Assembly (NCBI GenBank): GCA_020721585.1
Contig: DYMK01000005.1
Location: 1 to 64,000, forward strand
Direction of reading: 5' to 3'
Source: Sulfuricurvum sp.
Lineage (GTDB): Bacteria > Campylobacterota > Campylobacteria > Campylobacterales > Sulfurimonadaceae
DNA length: 64,000 bases
The notes below the pieces were generated by a model. It was not told where the DNA came from and ran no database searches. It saw only the letters and a list, made by a program, of their open reading frames with translations. Each line of letters opens with the position of its first letter. The stretch's first letter is position 1. The position numbers were made by a program, and so were the translations under genes. Of the stretch, positions 41,751 to 51,233 are shown piece after piece.

Positions 41751-43666
41751 GTAATGCAATGCGCCAAAAAATGGCCAATACCATCCGATTTTTAGCCGCT
41801 GATATGATCCAACACGCCAATTCAGGTCATCCCGGTGCCCCTATGGGACTTGCCGATATTGCGGTGGTATTATCCGAATACATGCATCATAATCCCAAAG
41901 ACCCTACGTGGCTTAACCGTGACCGTTTGGTCTTTTCGGGGGGACATGGGACAGGATTGATCTATTCTCTTAACTATTTATGGGGATATGGATTGGAGAT
42001 TGAGGATCTAAAACAGTTTCGCCAACTCCACTCAAAAACCCCCGGTCATCCCGAATACGGTCACACCGCAGGGATCGAAATTACCACAGGACCTTTGGGT
42101 CAGGGGATTGCCAATGCGGTAGGATTTGCGATGGCATCACAGTTTGTGGGGCATAAAGTCAATTCCGAAACAGCGAAGATGATTGATCACAGTGTCTATT
42201 GTCTGTGTGGTGATGGTGACCTTGAAGAGGGGATTAGCTATGAGGCGTGTTCCCTTGCGGGTCACTTGGGATTGGATAATTTGGTCGTTATTTACGATTC
42301 CAATCGTATTACCATCGAAGGTTCCACTGCGTTAAGCCTTAGCGAAGATATGCGCAGCCGTTTTGAGTCCCAAAACTGGGCGGTATTAGAGATTGATGGT
42401 CACGATTTTGACGAGATTGATGGGGCATTTGCCCAAGCGCAAGCGATTAAACGCCCCGTATTGATTATTGCTAATACGGTGATTGCCAAAGGTGCGGGGA
42501 AACTCGAAGGGTCGCATCATGCCCATGGTGCCCCATTGGGTCATGAGATCATTAAAGCGGCCAAAATTGCCGCAGGGTTTGACCCTGAAGCCACGTTTGC
42601 GGTGAGTGAGGATGTGTTGGCACGTTTCCGTTGCGCGATTGAAAAAGGGGACTTGGCACAACGCGAGTGGAATCATCGTCTTAAAACGTTGCCTTTAATG
42701 GAACAAAATGAGGCGTATGACCAATTACTTAACCCCGATTTTAGCCGTATCCAATGGCCAACGTTTGCCAAAGCCGATGCGACCCGCAACACGAATGGGA
42801 TTATCCTCAATGCCATTGCCAAAGCGATTCCCGGATTTTTAGGGGGATCGGCGGATTTGGCCCCTTCTAATAAAACCGAACTCATCAATATGGGTGATTT
42901 TCCTAAGGGTAAAAACATCCATTTTGGGATTCGAGAACACGCCATGGCATCGATTACCAATGCGATGGCATTGTATGGGACACTGATCCCCTTTAGTGCG
43001 ACCTTCTTTGTCTTTAGTGATTATCTCAAACCCTCTGCCCGTATTGCGGCATTGGCAGGGATTCAACAGTTTTTTATCTGGACACACGACAGTATCGGGG
43101 TAGGAGAAGATGGCCCAACCCATCAACCCATTGAACATTTGAGTCAATTCCGTGCTTTACCTAATTTTTACGTCTACCGTCCTGCGGATGGGGCGGAAAA
43201 TGTCAAATGTTGGCAAAAAGCGTTGACCATGACACACTCCCCCAGTGCGTTTGTCTGTTCACGTCAAAACCTCCCCGTATTACCCGAAGCGATTAGAGGG
43301 GATGTGGAAAATGGGGGCTATTTGCTTGAAGCACGCGACCATGCGACCGTGACCTTGATGGCATCTGGCTCTGAAGTTGCCCTTGCCCTTCAAACCGCCC
43401 AAAAACTCGAAGCACGTGGTGTGATGGCAAATGTCGTAAGTGTCCCGTGTTTTGATCTCCTTTTGGAACAACCCCAAAGCTATATCGATACGATCATCCA
43501 ACCCAATACCCAAAAAGTAGCCATCGAAGCCGCACGTGGTTTGGAGTGGTACCGATTTGCCCAGAGTGTCATTGCAATGGATGGCTTTGGTGCTAGCGCA
43601 CCGGCGGATCAACTTTTTGAAACTTTTGGATTTACAGCAGAGCGTATTGCTGACCATATTGGATGA
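41747..43666 (+). CDS. tkt: Transketolase
   Basis: 639 aa thiamine diphosphate enzyme of the pentose phosphate pathway and, in autotrophs, of carbon recycling. ANSGHPGAPMG, the ThDP motif CGDGDLEEGISYEAC-SLAGHLGLDNLVVIYD and FGIREHAMASI are present. The stop overlaps the next gene's ATG by 4 bp. The ispA-tkt-rRNA methyltransferase genes are all coupled by overlaps. Confidence 0.96.
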   Translation: MSNAMRQKMANTIRFLAADMIQHANSGHPGAPMGLADIAVVLSEYMHHNPKDPTWLNRDRLVFSGGHGTGLIYSLNYLWGYGLEIEDLKQFRQLHSKTPGHPEYGHTAGIEITTGPLGQGIANAVGFAMASQFVGHKVNSETAKMIDHSVYCLCGDGDLEEGISYEACSLAGHLGLDNLVVIYDSNRITIEGSTALSLSEDMRSRFESQNWAVLEIDGHDFDEIDGAFAQAQAIKRPVLIIANTVIAKGAGKLEGSHHAHGAPLGHEIIKAAKIAAGFDPEATFAVSEDVLARFRCAIEKGDLAQREWNHRLKTLPLMEQNEAYDQLLNPDFSRIQWPTFAKADATRNTNGIILNAIAKAIPGFLGGSADLAPSNKTELINMGDFPKGKNIHFGIREHAMASITNAMALYGTLIPFSATFFVFSDYLKPSARIAALAGIQQFFIWTHDSIGVGEDGPTHQPIEHLSQFRALPNFYVYRPADGAENVKCWQKALTMTHSPSAFVCSRQNLPVLPEAIRGDVENGGYLLEARDHATVTLMASGSEVALALQTAQKLEARGVMANVVSVPCFDLLLEQPQSYIDTIIQPNTQKVAIEAARGLEWYRFAQSVIAMDGFGASAPADQLFETFGFTAERIADHIG

Positions 43667-44415
43667 ACGACTCTCCTGAATATTTACGAAAAAAAGCGTT
43701 TTTTGATTCGCTCATTACCCTCTATGGGCGTAATGTAGCGGTCGAAATTTTACGCGATCCTAGCGTTACCATCCACAAACTCCATCTCTCCAAAACCAAT
43801 CGCAGTGATGAGACCATGGAAGAGATCCTCTCTTTGGCGCACTCCCGTGGTATCGAGATCAAATACCACACCAAAGATGCCCTCTCCCGTATTTCCAAAA
43901 ACAGCGCGCAAGATCAAGGGGTCGCCTTGGATGTCGAAGCCCAAAATTACCGTGATGCGCGTAGGGTAGAGGAGGATTTTCCCCATGATTTTCGTCTTTT
44001 AGCCCTCGATGGAATTAATAACCCCCAAAATTTGGGGATGATTGTCCGCTCTGCTGCTGCAAGCCGTATTGATGGAATTATTTTGCCAAAAAAAAATAGC
44101 ACCAAACTCTCCCCACTGGTGATGAAAGCCTCTGCTGGAACGCTTTTTAAAATTCCTATTTACTATTGTGAGACCTTAGGTGACGTGTTACCGCTTAAAA
44201 ACAGTACGGTCATCACCCTCTCTTCCCACGCGGTTGAGGATATTTATTCGTTGAAAATTCCCTCCCGTGCCATTTTTGTGTTGGGAAATGAATCCGAAGG
44301 GGTCAGTCGAGAGATCGAATCGCTCTCCTCTTTACGCGTCTCTATCCCCATGCACCGTGGCGTGGAATCGCTCAATGTCGCTATCACCGCAGGGATTGTT
44401 GCCTTTTTACCGTGA
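43663..44415 (+). CDS. SpoU/TrmH-family RNA 2'-O-methyltransferase
   Basis: 250 aa, the second SpoU-type methyltransferase of the window. The N-terminal 90 residues form the substrate-binding domain (YGRNVAVEILRDP). The catalytic SPOUT motifs are LDGINNPQNLGMIVRSAAASR, FVLGNESEGVSREI and SIPMHRGVESLNVAITAGI. The RNA target is unknown. It closes the ispA-tkt unit; the toxin-antitoxin pair follows after 22 bp. Confidence 0.88.
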   Translation: MNDSPEYLRKKAFFDSLITLYGRNVAVEILRDPSVTIHKLHLSKTNRSDETMEEILSLAHSRGIEIKYHTKDALSRISKNSAQDQGVALDVEAQNYRDARRVEEDFPHDFRLLALDGINNPQNLGMIVRSAAASRIDGIILPKKNSTKLSPLVMKASAGTLFKIPIYYCETLGDVLPLKNSTVITLSSHAVEDIYSLKIPSRAIFVLGNESEGVSREIESLSSLRVSIPMHRGVESLNVAITAGIVAFLP

Positions 44416-44437
44416 GTAATAGGGTAAAATAATCATT

Positions 44438-44737
44438 ATGAACACACAAACTGAGATACTTACGTTTTTACACCATAATCGACAATTCCTTTTGGATCAC
44501 TATCATGTGACCAAAATAGGGTTATTTGGATCGTTTGCACGCAATGAACAAAAAGCCAGCAGTGACGTTGATCTCTTAATTGAGTTAGAAGAGGGTACAG
44601 ACAATATTTATGATCTTAAAGTGTCGCTTAAAGCATTCCTCAGTGCTGCATTTAATCGAAGTGTCGATTTGGCACGGGAAAAATATTTAAAGACCTATGC
44701 AAAAGATCAAATTTTGAAAGATACTGTTTATGTATGA
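44438..44737 (+). CDS. mntA: MntA-type minimal nucleotidyltransferase antitoxin
   Basis: 99 aa. The nucleotidyltransferase pattern GLFGSFARNEQKASSDVDLLIEL has GS and two aspartates (DxD) needed for NMP transfer. In MntA-HepT systems the antitoxin adenylylates a tyrosine near the active site of HepT and so inactivates it. It overlaps the hepT gene by 8 bp. It is AT-rich and sits between housekeeping genes. Confidence 0.86.
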   Translation: MNTQTEILTFLHHNRQFLLDHYHVTKIGLFGSFARNEQKASSDVDLLIELEEGTDNIYDLKVSLKAFLSAAFNRSVDLAREKYLKTYAKDQILKDTVYV

Positions 44738-45065
44738 TTCAATCGGGTTAAATCTCAAAGCTCTCCTTGAGTCAATTGATAAAATTATCCTTTATTCAAA
44801 AGAGTTTAGTGATGCGGATGATTTTTATCATGACCAAAAAAGTTTTGATGCATCAATGATGCAGTTTGTGGTCATTGGTGAAATTATTACCCGTTTGGAT
44901 GAAAAATTTAAAGCATCTACCCCGCACATTCCTTGGCAAAAAATCAAAGATTTTAGAAATATTATTGCGCATGATTATTTTGGTATTGATGCCGATGAGA
45001 TTTGGGACATTATCCATCATAAATTAGTACCATTAAAACATGATATTCGTGAGTTGTTACGATAG
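44730..45065 (+). CDS. hepT: HepT-type HEPN toxin (DUF86 RNase)
   Basis: 111 aa, all helical. The RX4HXY motif RNIIAHDY (about residues 84-91) contains the HEPN RNase arginine and histidine and the tyrosine that MntA modifies. Expected to cleave RNA when free of MntA and cause growth arrest, perhaps during phage infection or plasmid loss. The intact motif suggests an active toxin. Confidence 0.86.
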   Translation: MYDSIGLNLKALLESIDKIILYSKEFSDADDFYHDQKSFDASMMQFVVIGEIITRLDEKFKASTPHIPWQKIKDFRNIIAHDYFGIDADEIWDIIHHKLVPLKHDIRELLR

Positions 45066-45098
45066 AATAATGATGAAGTGGAAGGATGTCTTTTTACT

Positions 45099-45965
45099 GT
45101 GAAATTTCACCGTGCCTATATCGAAATCACCACCATTTGTGGATTGGCGTGCAGCTTTTGTCCCCCCAAATCACAGCCGGCGACCACGATGAGTGTGGAA
45201 CAGTTTGCGGATATTCTCCCGCAGTTAAAAGGGTACACGAATGAAATCGCATTGCACGTCATGGGGGATCCCATGGTGTTGTCCAATCTGGGAGAGTATC
45301 TGGATTGCGCTTACGCATCGGGTTTTAAGGTAATGGTAACCACCAGCGGATTTTATTTGGACGCGTCCAAACGCGCAATGTTGTTTCACCCTGCTATTCG
45401 GCAAGTAAATATTTCTCTCAATAGTTTTAACACAAACAGTGTCGCGCGAAGTTTTGAGAGTTATCTTCAACCCATTTTGGATTTTTGTGACGAAAAACAG
45501 CGACAGTCACACGATTTTTTTAGTAATTTGCGTCTTTGGAATCTCGATGAGGTGCACAGTGCGGCGGATTTTAATCGTCAACTCTTTGCGGTACTGGAAA
45601 AACACTTTTCGGTGGAGACGATCGCTTCGCAGATCGTGGGTGAGCGTCAGTCGATCCGATTGGCACCCAAGACGTTGCTCCATTTTGACCGCTATTTTGA
45701 GTGGCCCAATCTGAACCATTCATCCCTTAGCCATGGCTATTGTCAGGGTCTTATGAAACAAATCGCGATTTTGGCGGATGGTCGGGTGGTGCCATGTTGT
45801 TTGGATGGGGAGGGAATTATGACCCTTGGTAATGTGATGGAGACAAATTTGGATAAAATCCTAACATCCAAACGTGCTGTGTCGATCCGTGAAGGATTTA
45901 TGCAGGGGCAGTGCCATGAAGAACTGTGTCAAAAATGTACGTACAAAGCGCGATTTAGTAACTAA
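45099..45965 (+). CDS. Radical SAM/SPASM domain protein
   Basis: About 288 aa from GTG 45099 (a GTG at 45078 is also in frame). The radical SAM cluster motif is CGLACSFCPPK; MGDPMVLSNLGEYLDCA is typical. The C-terminal region has SPASM-like cysteines for auxiliary clusters: PCCLDGEGIMTLGN and CHEELCQKC. Such enzymes often modify peptides or act as anaerobic sulfatase- or cofactor-maturing enzymes, but no precursor peptide gene is seen nearby. Substrate unknown. Confidence 0.82.
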   Translation: MKFHRAYIEITTICGLACSFCPPKSQPATTMSVEQFADILPQLKGYTNEIALHVMGDPMVLSNLGEYLDCAYASGFKVMVTTSGFYLDASKRAMLFHPAIRQVNISLNSFNTNSVARSFESYLQPILDFCDEKQRQSHDFFSNLRLWNLDEVHSAADFNRQLFAVLEKHFSVETIASQIVGERQSIRLAPKTLLHFDRYFEWPNLNHSSLSHGYCQGLMKQIAILADGRVVPCCLDGEGIMTLGNVMETNLDKILTSKRAVSIREGFMQGQCHEELCQKCTYKARFSN

Positions 45966-45974
45966 GGTGGTGAG

Positions 45975-46928
45975 ATGATTAAATGTTTTATCAAAAATGA
46001 AAATGCTATTGTCCCCATAGAGAGTATGTCCGAGTTGGAAGGGGAGACCATCAACAGAGTCATTTGGATCGATATGTTGATGCCAACCTACGATGAAATT
46101 GTCTTTATTGAAAATACGTTCGAGATTAAATTTCCCACCAAACAAGAGACCGAAGAGATTGAGATTAGTTCACGTTATTGGGAAGAGGGGGATCGGATTG
46201 AGATTAATACGTTCTTTTTGGTCAATACGGACAATAACTCTCATAATGAGACCGTCTCGTTTATCCTTCATAAGAATCTATTGATCTCAATTCGGTATAC
46301 GTCATTGTACGCATTTGATGAGTTTAATCGCAAATTTTTTGCTACCCCAAAACAGTTTGAGAGTGGTTATGATATTTTTTGCCAAATTTTGGACATTCGT
46401 ATTGATGCGGATGCCGATATTATCGAAAAACTCTCCCGCGACATCACCCGATTACGTAAACACGTGTTTACCGATTATACCAATGATGATGAAGAGATAT
46501 TGGAGCGTATTTCGTCGTTGGAGGATTTGAACATGCAGTTGCGGGAGAATCTCAACGATAAACAGCGGATTTTCAGCTCCTTTTTGAAATCAACGAAATA
46601 TAAAAGTGCGTTAAAACATGATGTGGCTATTATGCTCAAAGACATTAAATCGTTGATTGATTATACCGATTTTAATTTTGAGCGGTTGGAGTATCTCCAA
46701 AATATTTTCGTGGGGTTGTTGAGTATTGAACAAAACAAGGTCATTAAGATGTTTACGATCATGAATGTTATTTTCTTACCACCCACCCTCATCGCCAGTA
46801 TTTATGGGATGAACTTTGCATCGATGCCCGAATTGCAGTGGCAGTATGGATACGTTATCTCACTTATACTGATGGTGGGATCGTCAATATTACCCTTATA
46901 CCTTTTCAAACGAAAAGGGTGGGTATAA
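45975..46928 (+). CDS. corA: CorA-family magnesium/divalent cation channel
   Basis: 317 aa. A large acidic cytoplasmic funnel domain is followed by two C-terminal transmembrane helices. The YGMNF selectivity signature is between them (about residue 283), and the end is basic (LFKRKGWV). It imports Mg2+ and possibly Co2+ or Ni2+. It lies 32 bp before a cation antiporter gene, forming an ion-transport pair. Confidence 0.93.
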   Translation: MIKCFIKNENAIVPIESMSELEGETINRVIWIDMLMPTYDEIVFIENTFEIKFPTKQETEEIEISSRYWEEGDRIEINTFFLVNTDNNSHNETVSFILHKNLLISIRYTSLYAFDEFNRKFFATPKQFESGYDIFCQILDIRIDADADIIEKLSRDITRLRKHVFTDYTNDDEEILERISSLEDLNMQLRENLNDKQRIFSSFLKSTKYKSALKHDVAIMLKDIKSLIDYTDFNFERLEYLQNIFVGLLSIEQNKVIKMFTIMNVIFLPPTLIASIYGMNFASMPELQWQYGYVISLILMVGSSILPLYLFKRKGWV

Positions 46929-46960
46929 TTTTTTACATCTAATTACAAAAGGATACTATC

Positions 46961-48109
46961 TTGGACAGGCGAATTCGCTATTTTATCGAAGACTATTGGG
47001 ATATTTTTATTGGAATAACAGCCGTAGGTATAGCGCTGTTTTTTAATCAGCATGGTCAAGCAATTTTTGCGACGAGTGCTGCTGCGATTGGAATTGCGTC
47101 GCTTTCACTGAGTGTCGCGGAAGTGGCGGACATTCTTTCCGAACGGTTGCATGAACCTTATGGTAGTTTTGTCTTGACCTTTAGTTCCGTTGTGGTGGAA
47201 ATCATCTTACTGTATGTTATTTTACTGGAAGTTCGACACTCCCCAGAGGTGCTTGAGACCGTTAAGGGGGGGATTATCTCTGCGGTGATTGTCGATTTGA
47301 ACGTGTTACTGGGGCTATCCGTTTTTGTGGGGGGGCTTGCGTTTAGTCAGCAACAACATAACAAAGAGACCTCCAGTGCCTACAGCACGGTATTATTTGT
47401 TGCTTCATCGGCACTTTTGGTACCAGGATTATTGACCCATACCGATCATACCCCCGAGGTGTTGACCCAAGTGAGTCGTTTGATCGCAGGACTGTTGCTC
47501 TTTTTTTATCTCATTATTTTTATTTTTCAAACGCGTACCCATACCCACTTTTTTAAAGCAACCGCACGAAGCCGTTTTTTTAGGCTTAAGCGTAAACTCC
47601 AAGAAGCGGAAGGGGAGATTGATGAAAATGATTCGAGTGATTATGTTTTTGAACATCTTAGTACGGCGGTTAATTTTATTACCATCTTTGGACTGATTGC
47701 GGTGATTGCGGTTGGGGCAGAAATCTTTGCTGGTAATGGGGTGAAAATTGCCCATGAATACAATGTTTCGGCAGGATTGGCGGGATTAATTATCGCCATT
47801 ATTAGTGTCTCTCCTGAGATTTTTACCGCCGTACGTGCCGCACGTAATGACCAGATTCAACGGGTGGTGAATATCGCCATGGGGGCATCGACCGTTTCGG
47901 TTATTTTAACGGTTCCCTTTTTAATGATTTTGGCTTATTTTTCAGGGATTAATTTGACCCTTAATTTTAACCCTCTTCAAATAGGGGCGTTGTTGTTGAC
48001 GATTATTTTGGTGTGGAAAACGACCGAGGAGGGGGAGACCAACTATTTTGAAGGAGCCTCTCACTTGATGTTTTTTCTCAGCTATGCGATCATTGTGGCA
48101 TACTATTAA
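46961..48109 (+). CDS. Ca2+/H+ antiporter-like cation exchanger (CaCA family)
   Basis: 382 aa with about ten to eleven hydrophobic segments. The two internally repeated alpha motifs each hold a membrane glutamate: LTFSSVVVEIILLYVIL in the first half and IISVSPEIFTAVRAARND in the second, as in ChaA/CAX exchangers. The TTG start at 46961 is supported by AAAGGA upstream; no ATG fits. It would export Ca2+ or Na+ in exchange for protons. Confidence 0.85.
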   Translation: MDRRIRYFIEDYWDIFIGITAVGIALFFNQHGQAIFATSAAAIGIASLSLSVAEVADILSERLHEPYGSFVLTFSSVVVEIILLYVILLEVRHSPEVLETVKGGIISAVIVDLNVLLGLSVFVGGLAFSQQQHNKETSSAYSTVLFVASSALLVPGLLTHTDHTPEVLTQVSRLIAGLLLFFYLIIFIFQTRTHTHFFKATARSRFFRLKRKLQEAEGEIDENDSSDYVFEHLSTAVNFITIFGLIAVIAVGAEIFAGNGVKIAHEYNVSAGLAGLIIAIISVSPEIFTAVRAARNDQIQRVVNIAMGASTVSVILTVPFLMILAYFSGINLTLNFNPLQIGALLLTIILVWKTTEEGETNYFEGASHLMFFLSYAIIVAYY

Positions 48110-48111
48110 CC

Positions 48112-48849
48112 ATGATGATCTTATTCTCTCCCAGTGAAGGAAAACGGCATGGCGGGGGCTTACCCCCGATAAACCCTTCGTCTTTTATTTTTCCAGAACT
48201 CTATACCAAACGATGTGAGATCATTGATACGTATCAAAAAGTGATTCAAGAGGGGGATCTTCCTACTCTCCAAACCCTCTTTGGGATTAAAGACACACGT
48301 CTCTTTGAACATTATACAACCCCTCTTCAAAGTGCATTGACCCTAAAAGCCATTGAGCGTTACGATGGGGTAGCGTATGAGTATTTAGATTATCCTACCC
48401 TCTCTTCTAAGGCACAGGGGTATATTGATGAACACGTGATTATTTTTTCCAACCTTTTTGGGGCAGTTTTAGCCAGCGATAGTCTCCCTGAGTATAAACT
48501 CAAGCAAGGTGCAACGATTACTGGGCTAGCACCGGAGAAATTTTACAAAGAGCATTTTAGTGAAGCACTGGATACGATGATAGGGGATCAGGAGATATTG
48601 GATCTTCGTGCAGGGTTTTACGATAAATTTTATACCCCAAAGCACCACGTGACGACATTAACCTTTTTAAAAGGGGGTAAGGTGGTGAGTCATTGGGCAA
48701 AAGCCTATCGAGGAGTGGTGTTACGAACGGTAGCTCAGCACACTATTTCTTCTTTAGCGTCTTTTATCGCGTTACCTATTGAGGGGTTAGCATTAGCTGC
48801 TATCAAAGAGGGAAAGAAAAAAAGGGAAATTATTTACGAAATTGTTTAA
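48112..48849 (+). CDS. yaaA: YaaA/DUF328 peroxide stress protein
   Basis: 245 aa. ILFSPSEGKRHGGG at the start and CRAGFYDKFY-like LRAGFYDKFYTPKHH near residue 165 match the YaaA family, which binds DNA and lowers free iron under peroxide stress in E. coli. The start may be ATG 48112 or 48115. It is 2 bp after the antiporter gene. It is the last gene before the tRNA cluster promoter. Confidence 0.88.
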   Translation: MMILFSPSEGKRHGGGLPPINPSSFIFPELYTKRCEIIDTYQKVIQEGDLPTLQTLFGIKDTRLFEHYTTPLQSALTLKAIERYDGVAYEYLDYPTLSSKAQGYIDEHVIIFSNLFGAVLASDSLPEYKLKQGATITGLAPEKFYKEHFSEALDTMIGDQEILDLRAGFYDKFYTPKHHVTTLTFLKGGKVVSHWAKAYRGVVLRTVAQHTISSLASFIALPIEGLALAAIKEGKKKREIIYEIV

Positions 48850-48863
48850 TTTTTTCAAATCTC

Positions 48864-48892
48864 TTGACTTATGCAAAAAAATAGTCTATAAT
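48864..48892 (+). promoter_or_regulatory. Sigma70 promoter of the tRNA-tuf cluster
   Basis: TTGACT (48864-48869), a 17-bp spacer and TATAAT (48887-48892), followed by a GC-rich discriminator (CGGCTCC) typical of stable RNA promoters. It should drive four tRNAs and perhaps tuf. Confidence 0.75.
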
Positions 48893-48914
48893 TTCGGCTC
48901 CATTTCGGATATAT

Positions 48915-48991
48915 GCCGGCATAGCTCAGTTGGCTAGAGCAGCTGATTTGTAATCAGCAGGCCCGGGGTTCAAGTCCTCGTGCCGGCACCA
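48915..48991 (+). tRNA. tRNA-Thr (TGT)
   Basis: 77 nt with CCA. Acceptor GCCGGCA/TGCCGGC; anticodon stem GCTGA/TCAGC with loop TTTGTAA gives anticodon TGT. First of a Thr-Tyr-Gly-Thr-tuf cluster with the same order as E. coli thrU-tyrU-glyT-thrT-tufB. Confidence 0.96.
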
Positions 48992-49036
48992 TACACGAAA
49001 TCGGAATTTTATCAGTGTTAGACCAGATACGGCCGT

Positions 49037-49122
<86 letters not shown>

Positions 49123-49125
49123 TCT

Positions 49126-49202
<77 letters not shown>

Positions 49203-49303
49203 CTGGGAGCTGAAGTATACATTTCGTAATAACTACTTCATCATTACCTTAAAACGTAAAATAGTTTTTAAGCTTCCAAAATAACTGTCATTATTGTCTA
49301 TAT

Positions 49304-49378
<75 letters not shown>

Positions 49379-49433
49379 GTAACAATAGTAATGATTTTTT
49401 GAAAGCTTGAAAGCTATTTTAGCTATTTTTAGG

Positions 49434-49457
49434 TATAATTCCATTTTCGTTTATAAT
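49434..49457 (+). promoter_or_regulatory. Two -10 elements upstream of tuf
   Basis: TATAAT at 49434-49439 and again at 49452-49457, 18 bp apart. The first gives a leader of about 30 nt, so tuf has its own promoter besides read-through from the tRNAs. Confidence 0.55.
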
Positions 49458-49475
49458 ATTAAGTCGGAGGACACT

Positions 49476-50675
49476 ATGGCAAAAGAAAAGTTTACGCGTA
49501 CTAAACCACACTGTAACATCGGTACAATTGGTCACGTTGACCACGGTAAAACTACATTGACTGCAGCAATTACCGCTGTTTTGGCAACTAAAACAGGCGC
49601 GAAATTTATGGATTACGATCAAATCGATAATGCACCTGAAGAGCGTGAACGCGGTATTACTATCGCTACTTCACACGTTGAGTACGAAACTGAAAATCGT
49701 CACTACGCACACGTTGACTGTCCAGGTCACGCCGACTATGTTAAAAACATGATTACGGGTGCTGCTCAAATGGATGGAGCGATTCTTGTTGTTTCTGCAG
49801 CAGATGGCCCAATGCCACAAACACGTGAGCATATCCTTCTTTCTCGTCAAGTAGGTGTTCCTTACATCGTTGTTTTCATGAACAAAGAAGACTTGGTTGA
49901 TGATGAAGAGCTTCTTGAACTCGTTGAGATGGAAATTCGTGAGCTTTTAGATATGTATGATTTCCCCGGTGATGATACTCCTATCGTTGCAGGTTCTGCT
50001 TATCAAGCACTTGAAGAAGCTAAAAAAGGTGTTATCGGTGATTGGGCTGCTAAAATCATTAAATTGATGGATGAAGTGGATCGTTATATCCCTCAACCAA
50101 TCCGTGAAACAGAAAGAGATTTCTTGATGCCTGTAGAGGATGTTTTCTCTATCTCTGGTCGTGGAACCGTTGTTACGGGTCGTATCGAGCGTGGTACTAT
50201 CAAAATTGGTGAAACTATCGAAATCGTTGGTATCCGTGACACTCAAACAACAACTGTAACTGGTGTTGAAATGTTCCACAAAGAAATGGAAATGGGTGAA
50301 GCTGGCGATAACTGTGGTGTATTGCTTCGTGGAATCAAAAAAGAAGATGTTGAGCGTGGTCAAGTTCTTTGTAAACCTAAATCAATCACTCCTCACACAA
50401 AATTTGAGGCTGAGATTTACGTATTGAGCAAAGAAGAGGGTGGGCGTCACACTCCATTCTTCAGTAATTATCGTCCACAATTCTACGTTCGTACAACAGA
50501 CTGTACAGGTGCTATCACCTTGCAAGAAGGTACCGAAATGGTTATGCCAGGCGATAACGTTAAAATTGTTGCTGAATTGATTCATCCAATCGCGATGGAA
50601 GAGGGAACGCGTTTCGCTATCCGTGAAGGTGGTCGTACTGTAGGCGCTGGGGTTGTTTCTAAAATCCTTGCATAA
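49476..50675 (+). CDS. tuf: Elongation factor Tu
   Basis: 399 aa from ATG 49476, which has a CGGAGG site; longer open frames upstream run into the promoter. The GTPase motifs [21 protein letters not shown] and NKEDL are in the first domain. It delivers aminoacyl-tRNA to the ribosome. Codon use is strongly biased, as expected for a highly expressed gene. A short hairpin (CCAACC/GGTTGG, 50682-50697) follows the stop, before rpmG. Confidence 0.98.
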   Translation: MAKEKFTRTKPHCNIGTIGHVDHGKTTLTAAITAVLATKTGAKFMDYDQIDNAPEERERGITIATSHVEYETENRHYAHVDCPGHADYVKNMITGAAQMDGAILVVSAADGPMPQTREHILLSRQVGVPYIVVFMNKEDLVDDEELLELVEMEIRELLDMYDFPGDDTPIVAGSAYQALEEAKKGVIGDWAAKIIKLMDEVDRYIPQPIRETERDFLMPVEDVFSISGRGTVVTGRIERGTIKIGETIEIVGIRDTQTTTVTGVEMFHKEMEMGEAGDNCGVLLRGIKKEDVERGQVLCKPKSITPHTKFEAEIYVLSKEEGGRHTPFFSNYRPQFYVRTTDCTGAITLQEGTEMVMPGDNVKIVAELIHPIAMEEGTRFAIREGGRTVGAGVVSKILA

Positions 50676-50712
50676 TTTTTCCCAACCTTAGGGTTGGATT
50701 ATAGGGGTAAAA

Positions 50713-50865
50713 ATGCGCGAAAATATCCATTTAGCATGTGAAAAGTGTACACGTCGTAACTATCACACAACTAAAAACAAAAAAACTCACACTGAAAAAT
50801 TTTCAGTCAAAAAGTTTTGTAAATTTTGTCGTGAACACACGATTCATAAAGAAGCAAAACTTTAA
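50713..50865 (+). CDS. rpmG: 50S ribosomal protein L33 (zinc type)
   Basis: 50 aa, ATG 50713, stop TAA 50863-50865. It begins MRENIHLACEKCTRRNYHTTK and has two CxxC pairs (CEKC, CKFC) of the zinc-containing L33. The tuf-rpmG-tRNA-Trp-secE order is typical for the phylum. Confidence 0.95.
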   Translation: MRENIHLACEKCTRRNYHTTKNKKTHTEKFSVKKFCKFCREHTIHKEAKL

Positions 50866-50873
50866 TATCAGTT

Positions 50874-50896
50874 CCCTCTTTTGAGGGGTTTTTTTT
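50874..50896 (+). terminator. Intrinsic terminator after rpmG
   Basis: CCCTC (50874-50878) pairs with GAGGG (50883-50887) across TTTT, followed by eight T (50889-50896). It ends only 2 nt before tRNA-Trp, so the tRNA and the secE operon need read-through or partial termination here. Confidence 0.75.
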
Positions 50897-50898
50897 AT

Positions 50899-50974
50899 AG
50901 GTCAGTAGCTCCAATGGTAGAGCGCCGGATTCCAAATCCGATGGTTGCGGGTTCGAATCCCCCCTGGCCTGCCA
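50899..50974 (+). tRNA. tRNA-Trp (CCA)
   Basis: 76 nt with encoded CCA end. Anticodon loop TTCCAAA gives CCA. The acceptor has a T4-G69 wobble. There are two mismatches: C27-A43 at the top of the anticodon stem and C50-C64 in the T stem (GCGGG against CCCCC). See findings. Confidence 0.9.
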
Positions 50975-51038
50975 CACCCATTTTTAACTAATGATGCCCA
51001 AGGGCTTTATTGGTTTTAAATGTCCTAAGGATAAGATA

Positions 51039-51224
51039 ATGAAAAACAGTGTTACTCATACGTTTCGACAAGCAAAGTCGGAGCTTGCAAAAGTTATTTT
51101 TCCCACAAAACCACAAGTTAAGCAGGCTTTTTTTGCCGTTCTTATCGTTGTAAGTGTGGTTGTCTTGTTTTTGGCATTTGTCGATTTTGTTATGTCCGCT
51201 ACTGTTTCAGCGATTTTGAGTTAA
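51039..51224 (+). CDS. secE: SecE preprotein translocase subunit
   Basis: 61 aa from ATG 51039. One transmembrane helix at about residues 31-55 (AFFAVLIVVSVVVLFLAFV) is preceded by the conserved amphipathic ELAKVIFPTKPQV. It clamps SecY in the translocon. The family form here is the minimal single-helix one. nusG follows after 9 bp. Confidence 0.94.
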   Translation: MKNSVTHTFRQAKSELAKVIFPTKPQVKQAFFAVLIVVSVVVLFLAFVDFVMSATVSAILS

Positions 51225-51233
51225 GGAAAAAAT

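Noticed and set aside
45099-45965. RiPP biosynthesis locus around the radical SAM/SPASM gene
   Set aside because: No small precursor peptide, protease or exporter gene is adjacent; neighbours are a toxin-antitoxin pair and corA.
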